From Gymnodinialimonas sp. 57CJ19 (GTDB taxonomy: Bacteria; Pseudomonadota; Alphaproteobacteria; Rhodobacterales; Rhodobacteraceae), in assembly GCF_038396845.1 (NCBI RefSeq), contig NZ_CP151587.1, positions 2,950,001 to 3,014,000 on the forward strand: DNA of 64,000 nt. The letters are read 5' to 3'. A program made the position numbers and the translations under genes. The notes under the pieces are model-generated. The model worked only from the letters and a program-made list of their open reading frames with translations. It did not search any database and had not been told where the DNA came from. Shown piece after piece: positions 16,982 to 26,105 of this stretch (position 1 is its first letter; the number at the start of each line of letters is the position of its first letter).

Positions 16982-17001
16982 TTCATCTTTTCATAAATAT
17001 C
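16982..17001 (-). repeat. Dispersed GATATTT box, copy 1 (purC-purS gap)
   Basis: Minus-strand sequence GATATTTATGAAAAGATGAA. An identical 20-mer occurs at 30261-30280, and a variant at 24309-24328. Here it lies in the short gap between the purC stop and the purS start and adjoins the purS ribosome site. Confidence 0.8.
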
Positions 17002-17030
17002 GAATCCGACCTCCGCCCCAAAGGCAAAGG

Positions 17031-17792
17031 TCAGTTGATTAATGTCGGCTTTGTCGCTCCAGAGGAGCCCTGAGGCATGATCCCAAGGCGCCGTGCCACT
17101 TCCGTGTAAGCATCGGCCAGATCGCCCAGATCGCGCCGGAACACGTCTTTGTCCAACTTCCGGCCTGTCTCGATGTCCCATAGCCGGCAGCTGTCGGGGC
17201 TGATCTCATCGGCCACGATCAGACGCATGAAATCGCCGTCATAGATGCGGCCAATCTCGATCTTGAAGTCCACCAACTTGATACCGACGCCCAACATCAG
17301 GCCGCTCATGAAATCATTCACCCGCAACGCGAGCGACACCATGTCGTCCAGATCCTGCTGTGCGGCCCACCCGAAAGCGATGATATGCTCCTCGCTGACA
17401 ATCGGATCGTTCAGGTCGTCATTCTTGTAATAAAACTCAACAATCGGGCGGGGCATCTGCGTGCCTTCCTCGATCCCGAGACGGGGACAGATCGAGCCCG
17501 CCGCCACGTTGCGCACCACCACTTCCAACGGCACGATTTCAACGGCGCGGATCAATTGCTCGCGCATGTTGAGGCGTTTGATGAAATGGGTCGGCACACC
17601 AATGTTGCCGAGGCCGGTCATGAAGAATTCCGATAGACGGTTGTTCAGCACGCCCTTGCCGTCAATGATATCGCGCTTCTCGCCGTTGCCAGCGGTGGCG
17701 TCATCCTTGAAATACTGTACCAACGTGCCGGGCTCAGGTCCCTCATAAAGGGTTTTTGCCTTGCCTTCATAGACCAGCTTACGGCGTGCCAT
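17031..17792 (-). CDS. purC: SAICAR synthase (phosphoribosylaminoimidazole-succinocarboxamide synthase)
   Basis: Joins aspartate to CAIR with ATP in purine synthesis. 253 residues from [13 protein letters not shown], the conserved N-terminus containing the ATP-binding GKAK turn; an ATG three codons upstream (17801) is possible and neither has a clear ribosome site. Signature stretches [14 protein letters not shown] and VDFKIEIGR are present. It heads a purC-purS-purQ run on the minus strand. Confidence 0.95.
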   Translation of the reverse strand: MARRKLVYEGKAKTLYEGPEPGTLVQYFKDDATAGNGEKRDIIDGKGVLNNRLSEFFMTGLGNIGVPTHFIKRLNMREQLIRAVEIVPLEVVVRNVAAGSICPRLGIEEGTQMPRPIVEFYYKNDDLNDPIVSEEHIIAFGWAAQQDLDDMVSLALRVNDFMSGLMLGVGIKLVDFKIEIGRIYDGDFMRLIVADEISPDSCRLWDIETGRKLDKDVFRRDLGDLADAYTEVARRLGIMPQGSSGATKPTLIN

Positions 17793-17965
17793 GCGCGTCA
17801 TCCCGAATTTTTGGGCGGCTCAAGGGCAGCGGCCGCCAATTGGCATGGGCTATAGGTCATCGCGCGTTGTGTCGCAAGCGCGGCGGCAGGCTTCACCTTG
17901 CGGCGGGAACGCACAGGGCGCTAATGTCTGCCCAACACCAACTTCCCCACGAGACGGAGACCCCC

Positions 17966-18280
17966 ATGTCCACTTTCGACGAACGCGAAAACGCCTTCGA
18001 AAACAAATTCGCCCATGACGCAGAAATGCAGTTCAAAGCCGAAGCCCGCCGAAACAAGCTGATGGGCCTTTGGGTGGCCGAGAAGATCGGCAAAACTGGC
18101 GATGACGCCAACGCCTATGCCGCTGAAGTCGTGAAGGCCGACTTCGAGGAAGCCGGCCACGAAGACGTCATGCGTAAAGTCATGGCGGATTTGGACGGCA
18201 AAGTGCCCGAGGCTGAGGTGCGCACCAAATACGACGCGCTTCTGCTCGTCGCGAAAGAACAATTGATGGAAGAACTGTAA
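17966..18280 (+). CDS. F1F0-ATPase inhibitor zeta subunit (DUF1476)
   Basis: 104-residue helical protein matching the alphaproteobacterial zeta inhibitor of the F1 motor, first characterised in Paracoccus denitrificans. Its N-terminal segment (MSTFDERENAFENKFAHD) is the part that enters the F1 catalytic interface and blocks ATP hydrolysis; the rest forms a four-helix bundle (YAAEVVKADFEEAGHEDV). The start at 17966 is chosen by family length and a CGGAG site upstream. Monocistronic, divergent from purC. Confidence 0.93.
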   Translation: MSTFDERENAFENKFAHDAEMQFKAEARRNKLMGLWVAEKIGKTGDDANAYAAEVVKADFEEAGHEDVMRKVMADLDGKVPEAEVRTKYDALLLVAKEQLMEEL

Positions 18281-18291
18281 GCAGACCCATG

Positions 18292-18311
18292 GGGAGCGTT
18301 CCGGCGCTCCC
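18292..18311 (+). terminator. Hairpin after the zeta subunit gene
   Basis: GGGAGCG, six-base loop, CGCTCCC, 12 bp after the stop codon. No T-run follows, so Rho-independent termination is uncertain. Confidence 0.45.
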
Positions 18312-18489
18312 TATCTACGGGACTATTGGCGGCAAAAGAGGGCGTTTATCGGCTCGCTGTCGCCTTCCCTCCCCTCACATGAGCGTGGCTCATGAAAAAC
18401 ATGCACGTTTTGCGCCTTGCTCATATCGCGCGACCGCGCCATGGGTCGCGAGCGCGCGCCCAATGATAGATTGATAGTAAGGAACTTCC

Positions 18490-19512
18490 ATGTCCGACCC
18501 CCTCTCTCGTCTTCTCGCTTCTCGGGACTGGCTTATGGCCGATGGGGCAACGGGCACCGTCTTGTTCAACATGGGCCTGCAATCGGGCGATGCGCCCGAG
18601 TTGTGGAACGTCGATCATCCAGAGCGGATTACGAAGCTCTATAAAGGCGCGGTCGATGCGGGGTCCGATATATTCTTGACGAACTCCTTCGGCGGAACGG
18701 CGGCGCGGTTGAAGCTTCACAACGCCCAGAGCCGTGTGCACGAGTTGAACAAAGCAGCCGCAGAGATCGGCCGCGACGTGGCAGACAAGGAAGGTCGCGA
18801 CATTATCGTTGCAGGCTCGGTCGGGCCCACCGGTGAGATCATGGCCCCCATGGGCCCCCTTACCCACGAGATCGCAGTCGAGATGTTCCACGAACAGGCC
18901 GAGGGCCTGAAAGCGGGCGGCGCCGATGTGCTGTGGGTGGAAACGATCTCGGCCCCGGAAGAGTACCAGGCCGCGTCAGAAGCCGCGCGCCTTGCGGACA
19001 TGCCATGGTGCGGAACTATGAGCTTTGACACCGCAGGCCGCACGATGATGGGCCTGACGTCGGGGGCGATGGCGGGAATGGTCGAGAAACTGGACCACGC
19101 GCCTTTGGCCTATGGCGCGAACTGCGGTGTGGGCGCGTCGGACCTTTTGCGGACAGTGCTTGGGTTCCGGGCATCGGGCAACCCACGCCCGGTGATCGCC
19201 AAGGGCAATGCCGGTATCCCGAAATACCACGATGGCCATATCCATTACGATGGCACGCCCGAGTTGATGGCGCGTTACGCCGTTCTGGCCCGGGACGCTG
19301 GGGCAACAATTATTGGCGGCTGCTGCGGCACAACGCCCGAGCACCTGCGCGCCATGCGCGCAGCGCTTGAGAACACGCCACGCGGGGCCGCCCCTGATCT
19401 AGAGCAGATCGCGGCAGAGATGGGCGGCTTTTCCTCGGGCGTGGATGGCACGGAAGAAAACAGCGACGGCCCAAAGCGCGAGCGCCGAGGACGGCGCCGG
19501 ACCCAATCGTAG
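18490..19512 (+). CDS. bmt: Homocysteine S-methyltransferase module of a split methionine synthase (bmt/MetH N-terminal type)
   Basis: 340-residue TIM-barrel enzyme binding homocysteine through zinc. Zinc ligands are C212 (GANCGVG) and C278-C279 (GGCCGTTPEH). The N-terminal ADGATGTVLFNMG matches the family. Usually annotated betaine-homocysteine methyltransferase, but a B12-binding module of MetH type is encoded 1.6 kb downstream, and roseobacters such as Phaeobacter are reported to use a methionine synthase divided into separate proteins; this is probably the homocysteine part. The C-terminal tail is basic (KRERRGRRR). No B12 or SAM riboswitch was recognised in the 209-bp leader. Confidence 0.85.
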   Translation: MSDPLSRLLASRDWLMADGATGTVLFNMGLQSGDAPELWNVDHPERITKLYKGAVDAGSDIFLTNSFGGTAARLKLHNAQSRVHELNKAAAEIGRDVADKEGRDIIVAGSVGPTGEIMAPMGPLTHEIAVEMFHEQAEGLKAGGADVLWVETISAPEEYQAASEAARLADMPWCGTMSFDTAGRTMMGLTSGAMAGMVEKLDHAPLAYGANCGVGASDLLRTVLGFRASGNPRPVIAKGNAGIPKYHDGHIHYDGTPELMARYAVLARDAGATIIGGCCGTTPEHLRAMRAALENTPRGAAPDLEQIAAEMGGFSSGVDGTEENSDGPKRERRGRRRTQS

Positions 19513-19559
19513 CGCCGCTATTTACGATCATTTAACCTTGTTCTGGTGATCTCCATGGC

Positions 19560-19808
19560 ATGGATGACCTCTTCACATGCGCCCCGCCTGTCGCCCCGTC
19601 GATCGCCACCGATCGCTGGATTGAACACCTGTTCTCGGCCCGCGCGGCAATTAACGGCCATGTGGTACGCCGCAAGGCTTGCGACGTGGAACGCATCGTC
19701 GGCTGGCCTCGCTTCCGCGCCGAGCTGCGCCGTCGGGGCTACTCAGCGGTGCGCAACGGCACCCAAGTTGTCATCTTCTGCAACGCCCAACCCGTTCACC
19801 CGATTTGA
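19560..19808 (+). CDS. Small conserved-looking hypothetical protein
   Basis: 82 residues, function unknown. Mixed composition with an Arg-rich centre (FRAELRRRGYSAVRNG) and no membrane segment. It begins 47 bp after bmt on the same strand and ends just before a block of four palindromes. Codon use is like the neighbours, which supports it as a gene; no clear ribosome site. Confidence 0.5.
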   Translation: MDDLFTCAPPVAPSIATDRWIEHLFSARAAINGHVVRRKACDVERIVGWPRFRAELRRRGYSAVRNGTQVVIFCNAQPVHPI

Positions 19809-19818
19809 GAGCGTGGCC

Positions 19819-19905
19819 CAGACTTTTGCAAAAGTCTGCCCAAAGCCTTGCAAGGCTTTGCGTCACGCCCTTGCAAGGGCGTGGGGAGAGTTTTGCAAAA
19901 CTCTC
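19819..19905. repeat. Block of four TTGCAA-core palindromes
   Basis: Four perfect 20-bp palindromes in a row: 19819-19838, 19841-19860, 19864-19883 and 19886-19905. Each has TTGCAA at its centre and its own seven-base arms. The first two repeat the arms of the pair at 979-1023. The block lies between convergent genes, where it could end transcription from both sides. Confidence 0.9.
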
Positions 19906-19914
19906 CTCCCCCGC

Positions 19915-20985
19915 TCAGAACAAGGCGAGTTGGTCACCTTGAGCCAAGGGCACCTCGAACAGGTCCGTTCGCAAAGACGGAAGGTGCTCCGACAATCCCG
20001 CCGCCCGCACGGCGCGGGTAAAGCGTTGCTGCAACAGGTCCGCCCAGATCCCCTCTCCCCGCATGCGTTTGCCGAATTCGGCCTCGTAGGGTTTACCCCC
20101 ATGCATGTCGCGCAGTTTGGACATCACGCGGCCGACACGTTCGGGATAATGTTCTGCCAGCCAGTCTTCCCACAGCGCCGCCACTTCTCGGGGCAAGCGG
20201 ATTGGGATCATGCTGGCCGCCGCGGCGCCTGCATCGCGGGCGGCATTGATGATGCCCTCCAGCTCATGATCCGTCAGCCCCGGCACGATGGGAGAAATCA
20301 TTACCCGCACCGGCACCCCCGCTTTGGCCAGCGCCTCGATCGTGCGCAAGCGGCGCGCCGGCGCGGGCACGCGCGGCTCCATCCGGCGCGACAGGTCTGC
20401 CTGCAACGTGGTCACCGAGATGCCCACACGGGCCAATCCTCGTTCGGCCATGTCCGCAAGGATATCCACGTCCCGTTCAATCAGCGTGCCTTTGGTCGCG
20501 ATGGTCACCGGATGGTGAAACCGCTGCAACACCTCCAATACACCGCGCATCACCTGACGGTCGCGTTCAATCGGTTGGTAGGCGTCGGTGTTGGTGCCGA
20601 TGGCAATCACGTCGCAGGCATAGCTCGCCCGGCGCAGCTCAGCCTCCAGCACAGCGGCGGCATTGGGCCGGGCGATCAGCTTGGTCTCAAAGTCCAGTCC
20701 CGGCGACAGGCCAAGATAGGCGTGGGACGGGCGGGCGAAACAATAAACACAGCCATGCTCGCACCCGCGATACGGGTTGATCGAGCGGTCGAACGAGATG
20801 TCGGGCGACGTATTGCGCGTTATGACCCGCCGTGCGGATTCCTCCGTCACCTCGGTTCTCAGGGGCGGCAAATCTTCTATAAGGTCCCACCCATCGTCCA
20901 CGGCCTCGCGCCCATGACGTTCAAACCGCCCGGCGGGGTTGGCTCGCACCCCTCGCCCAATGCGCCGTTTTCCCGAATGCTCCAT
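19915..20985 (-). CDS. PA0069-family radical SAM protein
   Basis: 356 residues from MEHSGKRRIGRG; a longer frame to 21054 is less likely. Radical SAM [4Fe-4S] motif C-x3-C-x2-C in YRGCEHGCVYCFARP. The domain continues through GTNTDAYQPIER and ISVTTLQADL, typical of the SplB-like/PA0069 family. Biological substrate unknown. Convergent with the bmt side; divergent from the corrinoid protein gene. Confidence 0.87.
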   Translation of the reverse strand: MEHSGKRRIGRGVRANPAGRFERHGREAVDDGWDLIEDLPPLRTEVTEESARRVITRNTSPDISFDRSINPYRGCEHGCVYCFARPSHAYLGLSPGLDFETKLIARPNAAAVLEAELRRASYACDVIAIGTNTDAYQPIERDRQVMRGVLEVLQRFHHPVTIATKGTLIERDVDILADMAERGLARVGISVTTLQADLSRRMEPRVPAPARRLRTIEALAKAGVPVRVMISPIVPGLTDHELEGIINAARDAGAAAASMIPIRLPREVAALWEDWLAEHYPERVGRVMSKLRDMHGGKPYEAEFGKRMRGEGIWADLLQQRFTRAVRAAGLSEHLPSLRTDLFEVPLAQGDQLALF

Positions 20986-21135
20986 GGCTGCGAATGTGGA
21001 ACATATGCGGAACATTGGCAAGCGACGTCGCACAGCCAACGCCCCATGTCGCAAACAGCCGTCCGTGGCGATACGAAATATCTAGATAGTGAAAAAAACC
21101 CCGGCACCCGCGCCGGTTAGCAGGAGCGCTTTCCC

Positions 21136-21843
21136 ATGTCTGACCAAGAAGACGAGATCATCCTGTCTGAGCTGAACGACGAAGACCTCGTCGCGCAGAT
21201 GTTCGACGACCTTTACGACGGCCTCAAAGAGGAAATCGAGGAGGGTGTGAACATCCTTCTGGAACGCGAGTGGGAGCCCTACCGGGTCCTCACCGAGGCG
21301 CTAGTGGGCGGCATGACGATTGTCGGCAACGACTTCCGCGATGGCATCTTGTTCGTGCCCGAAGTTCTGATGGCCGCCAACGCCATGAAGGGCGGCATGG
21401 CGATCCTGAAGCCTCTGCTGATCGAAACCGGCGCCCCGCGCGTGGGCAAGATGGTGATCGGCACCGTGAAGGGCGACATCCACGACATCGGCAAGAACCT
21501 TGTATCGATGATGATGGAAGGTGCCGGGTTTGAGGTGGTGGATCTGGGCATCAATAATGCCGTGGAAAACTACCTAGAGGCGTTGGAGGCCGAGAAGCCC
21601 GACATTCTGGGCATGTCCGCATTGCTCACCACGACCATGCCGTACATGAAAGTCGTGATTGATACCCTGAACGAAAAGGGCATCCGCGATGATTACATCG
21701 TTCTTGTCGGCGGCGCTCCGTTGAATGACGAGTTCGGCAAAGCCATCGGCGCCGACGCCTACTGCCGCGATGCTGCCGTTGCGGTGGAGACAGCGAAGGA
21801 ATGGGTTGCCCGCAAACATAACCAGATGAGCGCCTCGGCCTGA
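21136..21843 (+). CDS. Corrinoid (B12)-binding module of a split methionine synthase
   Basis: 235-residue protein with a helical cap domain (about 15-95) and a Rossmann B12 domain. The cobalt-binding His is H116 in GDIHDIGKN, followed by SALLTTTMPYMK and VLVGGAPL loops typical of MetH/MtbC proteins. It would carry the methyl group between methyl-THF and homocysteine bound by the bmt product. The methyl-THF-binding part and a reactivation protein are not in the window. Ribosome site CAGGAGCG upstream; a strong terminator follows at 21866-21901. Confidence 0.88.
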   Translation: MSDQEDEIILSELNDEDLVAQMFDDLYDGLKEEIEEGVNILLEREWEPYRVLTEALVGGMTIVGNDFRDGILFVPEVLMAANAMKGGMAILKPLLIETGAPRVGKMVIGTVKGDIHDIGKNLVSMMMEGAGFEVVDLGINNAVENYLEALEAEKPDILGMSALLTTTMPYMKVVIDTLNEKGIRDDYIVLVGGAPLNDEFGKAIGADAYCRDAAVAVETAKEWVARKHNQMSASA

Positions 21844-21865
21844 GTGTAGCTTCTTTCCTGAAAAC

Positions 21866-21901
21866 AGCCTGCGTGGGATCGCCGCCCTTCGCAGGCTTTT
21901 T
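21866..21901 (+). terminator. Rho-independent terminator of the corrinoid protein gene
   Basis: Stem AGCCTGCG/CGCAGGCT, 16-base loop, followed by TTTTT. Confidence 0.9.
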
Positions 21902-21981
21902 CGTGCGGTGGGGCAACTGAGGGGGCGCAAGCGCGTACTTTAACGGTTGCACCCCCAAGGAGCGACGGGCCTAGTGCGCCA

Positions 21982-22878
21982 ATGACCGAGACACGCACCA
22001 TCATGCCGCCCCGTGACCTCGCCCTGGTTCTTTGCGTGATCCTGGCGTGGGGCTCCAACTTCACCGCCATGAAGATGGTGCTGGAGGAATTGCCGCCGCT
22101 GCTGTTCGTGGGCCTGCGCTTTGCCATTCTCATCCCCCTGATCGCGCTCTTCCCGCGCCCGGCCAGTTGGCGGGCGATCATCGCGATTGGAATCTTGGTG
22201 AACATGTGCCAATTCGGGTTCTTGTTCATGGCCATGCGTGCCGATGTGACGGCGGGGTTGGCCTCGCTCATCTTGCAAAGTCAGGCCCCCCTGACCATCA
22301 TCCTTGCGGCCTTGGTCTTTGGGGAGCGCGTCAGCTGGCCGCAAGTGGCAGGCATCGCGTTGGCCTGCTTGGGCCTTGCAGGCTTCGGCATTGCGGGGGG
22401 CGGTAACATCACCCTGATCGGCTTGGCATTGGTGTTATGTGGGGCACTGTCCTGGGCCTTCGGAAATCTCGTCTTCCGCCGCCTACCCGGCGTCAACATG
22501 GCGGCACTATTCATCTGGTCGAGCCTGGTGCCGCCCCTGCCAATGCTGGGGCTGTCGTGGGCGTTCGAGGGCCCGACCCCCTTTGCCACCATCGCCACCA
22601 TGGGCCTGACGGGATGGGCCGGCGTAGTCTATGTGGCGGTCATCTCCACGATCATCGGCTATTCGATCTGGGGCGGGCTGCTTTCGCGCCACCCGGCGGC
22701 GATGGTGACCCCATTCGCCCTTGGCATCCCGGTGGTCGGTATCCTGACGGCATGGCTGGTTCTGGGCGAAACCCTTGGCGCCCTGGAGGCGGTATCGGGC
22801 GTTGTGATCCTTGCCGGCATCGCACTGGCGGTTCTGGGCCCGAAGCTCGTGCAGCGGCGCCGGACTGGGGCTGATTGA
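21982..22878 (+). CDS. EamA/RhaT-family DMT transporter
   Basis: 298-residue inner-membrane protein with about ten hydrophobic helices in two EamA repeats (about 12-140 and 150-290). Opening helix LALVLCVILAWGSNF and the GERVSWPQVAGIAL and GETLGALEAVSGV repeats are diagnostic. Probably exports an amino acid or other metabolite; substrate unknown. Ribosome spacing is poor for the first ATG; a start at 22003 (MPPRDLAL) is a fair alternative. Monocistronic. Confidence 0.88.
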   Translation: MTETRTIMPPRDLALVLCVILAWGSNFTAMKMVLEELPPLLFVGLRFAILIPLIALFPRPASWRAIIAIGILVNMCQFGFLFMAMRADVTAGLASLILQSQAPLTIILAALVFGERVSWPQVAGIALACLGLAGFGIAGGGNITLIGLALVLCGALSWAFGNLVFRRLPGVNMAALFIWSSLVPPLPMLGLSWAFEGPTPFATIATMGLTGWAGVVYVAVISTIIGYSIWGGLLSRHPAAMVTPFALGIPVVGILTAWLVLGETLGALEAVSGVVILAGIALAVLGPKLVQRRRTGAD

Positions 22879-22886
22879 CCATTGAA

Positions 22887-22917
22887 GGACGGGCCGCGCG
22901 GTGGCGCGGGCCCGTCC
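22887..22917. terminator. GC-rich hairpin between convergent genes
   Basis: GGACGGGC pairs with GCCCGTCC around a GC-rich loop, 9 bp past the EamA stop. T-run absent on both strands, so it is only a possible terminator. Confidence 0.5.
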
Positions 22918-22937
22918 GTCGCCACGATAGCCGTGCG

Positions 22938-23447
22938 TCAGGCTGTGCGCTGGCGTTCCAGATACTGCACAGTCGCGGCAGCGGCGATGGCGTAGAACAC
23001 ATGGCCCGCCAAAGCGACCCAGGTGATCCGTGTGAAGCCGAGGAAAACCGGATTGCCTGCAAACCAAGCGATGAAGCCGATGGCAAAGACCCACAGACCA
23101 ACGCCGTAAAGCGCCGAGGCGATGGCGCAATGCATTCCCGGCACAACACGGGCAAGGATGGGCCGCGCAATGAACAGCCAGCCGACGGGATAAGCGATCA
23201 CGCCAACCAAAAATAGATGCATGACGTTACCCCAAGCCGCCGAGTTTGGCAGGCCGAGCGCTCCCAAGAAGCCCCGCGCAAGGCCCACAGGCGCCAGCCC
23301 GCCAAAGCCCAGAAGCGGCGCGATGGCCTCGCCCCAGAGATCAAAAGCAAGGGTGCCGACAGCGCCGGACAGCACAATCAGCGCCACGGTTTGAAGGTTG
23401 ATCGCGGGAAATGCCGCGGTAGTTGGATTTGTAGAGGTGGCGATCAT
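22938..23447 (-). CDS. Uncharacterised four-helix membrane protein
   Basis: 169 residues with four to five hydrophobic segments (about 20-40, 75-97, 108-128, 136-160). Conserved-looking polar positions occur in AFDLWGEAIAP and GNVMHLFLVG, where Asp, Trp and His lie inside or at the edge of helices. Not assigned to a family. Divergent from the DUF1638 gene, with about 130 bp between starts. Confidence 0.65.
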   Translation of the reverse strand: MIATSTNPTTAAFPAINLQTVALIVLSGAVGTLAFDLWGEAIAPLLGFGGLAPVGLARGFLGALGLPNSAAWGNVMHLFLVGVIAYPVGWLFIARPILARVVPGMHCAIASALYGVGLWVFAIGFIAWFAGNPVFLGFTRITWVALAGHVFYAIAAAATVQYLERQRTA

Positions 23448-23580
23448 GAGGTCGTGTCCCTTATATATGGTGTCGGTCGTGAGGTTGTGTTCCGTTCCTG
23501 TCTGGGGCGAACCTCGCTTTGGTAGCGGCTCCGCTCAAGTGACGGCTCCGTGAGCGCACGGTGCCGTGAAAGGTGTTTCG

Positions 23581-24207
23581 ATGCACATGGATGACGATGA
23601 TCTGGTTAACCTCGGCATGGATGCCCGAAAATCCGGGCGCATTCTGCTGTTGGCCTGCGGCGCGCTTGCCCATGAGGTCCTTGCCCTGAAGCGCCTAAAC
23701 CATTGGGATCACATGGATCTTCACTGTCTTCCCGCCAAGTTACACAATACCCCCGCCGCGATCCCCGACGCGGTGGAGGCGGCTGTCACGGCAAGACGCG
23801 AAGAGTATGACGACGTCTTTGTGCTCTATGCGGACTGCGGCACCGGCGGAATGTTACAAGCGCGCTGCGCCGCTTTGGGGGTCCAGATGTTAGAAGGTCC
23901 GCACTGCTATTCGTTTTTTGAAGGGAATCAGGCGTTTGAGGAGCGCGGGGAAGTGACGTGTTTCTACCTGACCGATTTCCTGGTGAAGCAGTTTGACGCT
24001 TTCGTGACGAAGCCCCTGGGGCTGGATCGGTTCCCGGAGTTGAAAGAAATGTACTTCGGGAATTACACAACCTTGGTCTATCAGGCACAGGTTGACGATC
24101 CGGCGCTGACGGAACGGGCCCGTGGGTATGCGGAGCGGTTGGGCTTGGCGTTTGAAAGACGCTTCACAGGATACGGAGATTTAGAGACGGCTTTGGCGCG
24201 GATCTAG
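23581..24207 (+). CDS. DUF1638 protein
   Basis: 208 residues. GRILLLACGALAHEV and VLYADCGTGGM carry the conserved Cys residues of DUF1638, followed by GPHCYSFFEGN. DUF1638 genes are often found beside corrinoid-dependent methyltransferases, and this one lies about 1.7 kb from the corrinoid module; a part in B12 or methyl-transfer chemistry is inferred, not shown. ATG at 23581 has GAAAGGTG upstream; a GTG at 23566 is less likely. Confidence 0.8.
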   Translation: MHMDDDDLVNLGMDARKSGRILLLACGALAHEVLALKRLNHWDHMDLHCLPAKLHNTPAAIPDAVEAAVTARREEYDDVFVLYADCGTGGMLQARCAALGVQMLEGPHCYSFFEGNQAFEERGEVTCFYLTDFLVKQFDAFVTKPLGLDRFPELKEMYFGNYTTLVYQAQVDDPALTERARGYAERLGLAFERRFTGYGDLETALARI

Positions 24208-24259
24208 GCGCAACGGCTCCTCCGGGCAAAGCCCGTCCTCGCCGGATTATTGGGTGCTT

Positions 24260-24328
24260 TGGGGGCGCTGCCCCCGTCTCCGGCCCGAGGGCCAGAGACT
24301 CCCCCGGGATATTTTTGGAACGAGGAAT
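24260..24328 (+). repeat. Dispersed hairpin plus GATATTT box, copy 2
   Basis: Inverted repeats GGGGGC-GCT-GCCCCC and GGCCCGAGGGCC precede a box GATATTTTTGGAACGAGGAA (24309-24328). It fills most of the 128-bp gap between the convergent DUF1638 and IlvD-like genes and probably ends transcription. Confidence 0.75.
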
Positions 24329-24335
24329 TAGGGGC

Positions 24336-26105
24336 TCAGTGGTTATCGCGGGGCAAGTCCTTGGCGATCCGTTGGTAGGCTGTGGCAAGTTCCAGGCAGC
24401 CGCCATCGGCCAGTTGGCCGACGTGTTTTCGGTAGAGTTCCTGCCATGGGGTCTGGTGGTGCAGCTCCGGCGGTGTCCAGGCGGCCTTGCGGTCCTCCCA
24501 TTCGGCTTCGGGCACCAGCGCGTTGAGTGTACCGTCGTTCAGGTCCAGACGCACCCGATCGCCGGTTTGGAGGTAGGCCAGACCACCGCCCACCACAGCC
24601 TCGGGAGAGGCGTTGAGGATCGACGGGCTTTCCGAGGTCCCTGATTGGCGGCCATCTCCCACCGTTGGCAGGTGCTTGATACCGTCCTTGATCAGCGCAT
24701 CGGGTGGCTGCATGTTCACCACTTCGGCAGAGCCGGGATAACCGACGCAGCCCACGCCTCGGATAAACAGGATGCAGTTGTCATCGACCGCCAGATCTGG
24801 GTCATTCACCCGGTCATGGTAATCCTCGGGGCCTTCAAAAACGATAGCACGGCCCTCGTATTGGTTATCCTTAAGGAAGCGCCTGCGGAAATCCTCGGAG
24901 ATCACGCTGGTCTTCATCAAAGCGCTGTCAAAGAGGTTACCCGAGAGGACGGCAAAGCCCGCCTGTTCGCGCATCGGGTTATCAACGGGCCGGATCACCG
25001 CTTGATCAAGGCTTTTTGCGCCACCCAAGGCCTCTGCCAATGGTTTGCCGCTGGCGGTCATCACCGTGGCATCCAAAAGGCCCGCTGCGTGGAGTTCCCC
25101 CATCACGGCGGGCACGCCGCCTGCGCGAAAGAAGCTCTCTCCCAGATATTCGCCCGCGGGCTGCATATTCACCAACAGGGGCAAAGCGTGGCCGATCTTT
25201 TCCCAATCGGTCACGTGCAGCTCCACGCCGGCATGGCGCGCCAAGGCCTGCAAGTGCGGCGGCGCGTTGGTGGACCCTCCGATGGCCGTGTTCACCTTGA
25301 TGGCGTTCTCGAAGGCAGCGCGTGTCAGGATGTCGGAGGGCTTCAGGTCCTCCTCCACCATCTCAACGGCCTGACGGCCTGTCAAATAGGCCATCTCCAT
25401 CCGCTCTCGGAACGGCGCAGGGATTGCCGCTGCGCCCGGCAATGTCATGCCCAAGGCTTCCGCCAATGCGTTCATGGTCGAGGCCGTGCCCATCGTGTTG
25501 CAATGCCCCAGCGACGGCGAGGACGCGCAAGCCATCTGCATGAACTCCTCGTAGTCGATCTCTCCGGTTGCAAGCAAACGGCGTCCCTCCCAGATCGCGG
25601 TCCCCGAGCCCGCGCGCTTGCCCCGGAACCACCCGTCCAACATCGGCCCGCCATTAAGCGCAATCGCCGGAATATCCACCGTCGCCGCCCCCATCAGCAT
25701 TGCGGGCGTGGTCTTGTCGCAACCGGTCGTCAACACGACCCCATCCAACGGATAGCCGTGCAATACCTCCACCAAGGACAAATACTGCAAGTTTCGATCC
25801 AGCGCCGCCGTCGGCCGCTTCCCGGTTTCCTGAATCGGATGCACCGGGAACTCCAACGGAATGCCCCCCGCGTCACGAATGCCGGCCTTGATCCGGTCCA
25901 TCAGGAACACGTGGATCTTGTTGCAAGGCACCAAGTCACTACCCGTCTGTGCAATGCCCACAATCGGCTTATCGGCCTGCAACTCTCCACGCGTGAACGC
26001 TTGGTTCTGATACCTCTCCAGATACAGCGCCGTCATGCCCGGATTGTTAGGATTGTCGAACCATTCCTGCGAACGGTAGCGGCGGCGAGCGCGGGTATCA
26101 GACAT
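24336..26105 (-). CDS. IlvD/Edd-family dehydratase, pentonate (xylonate/arabinonate) type
   Basis: 589-residue Fe-S dehydratase that removes water from sugar acids to give 2-keto-3-deoxy acids. Cluster ligands lie in VPCNKIH, TTGCDKTTPAM and GHCNTMGTAS; the catalytic base region is GDGRQSGTSESPS. Length and the N-terminal RRYRSQEWFDNP fit sugar-acid dehydratases (xylonate, arabinonate or galactonate) better than IlvD, whose role is in branched-chain amino acid synthesis. A KDG kinase gene occurs 20 kb away in the window. Substrate cannot be decided from sequence. Confidence 0.85.
   Translation of the reverse strand: MSDTRARRRYRSQEWFDNPNNPGMTALYLERYQNQAFTRGELQADKPIVGIAQTGSDLVPCNKIHVFLMDRIKAGIRDAGGIPLEFPVHPIQETGKRPTAALDRNLQYLSLVEVLHGYPLDGVVLTTGCDKTTPAMLMGAATVDIPAIALNGGPMLDGWFRGKRAGSGTAIWEGRRLLATGEIDYEEFMQMACASSPSLGHCNTMGTASTMNALAEALGMTLPGAAAIPAPFRERMEMAYLTGRQAVEMVEEDLKPSDILTRAAFENAIKVNTAIGGSTNAPPHLQALARHAGVELHVTDWEKIGHALPLLVNMQPAGEYLGESFFRAGGVPAVMGELHAAGLLDATVMTASGKPLAEALGGAKSLDQAVIRPVDNPMREQAGFAVLSGNLFDSALMKTSVISEDFRRRFLKDNQYEGRAIVFEGPEDYHDRVNDPDLAVDDNCILFIRGVGCVGYPGSAEVVNMQPPDALIKDGIKHLPTVGDGRQSGTSESPSILNASPEAVVGGGLAYLQTGDRVRLDLNDGTLNALVPEAEWEDRKAAWTPPELHHQTPWQELYRKHVGQLADGGCLELATAYQRIAKDLPRDNH

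Noticed and set aside
18360..18489. Possible SAM, SAH or B12 riboswitch upstream of the homocysteine methyltransferase
   Set aside because: Inverted repeats exist, but I could not fit the conserved cores of the SAM-II, SAM/SAH or B12 classes.
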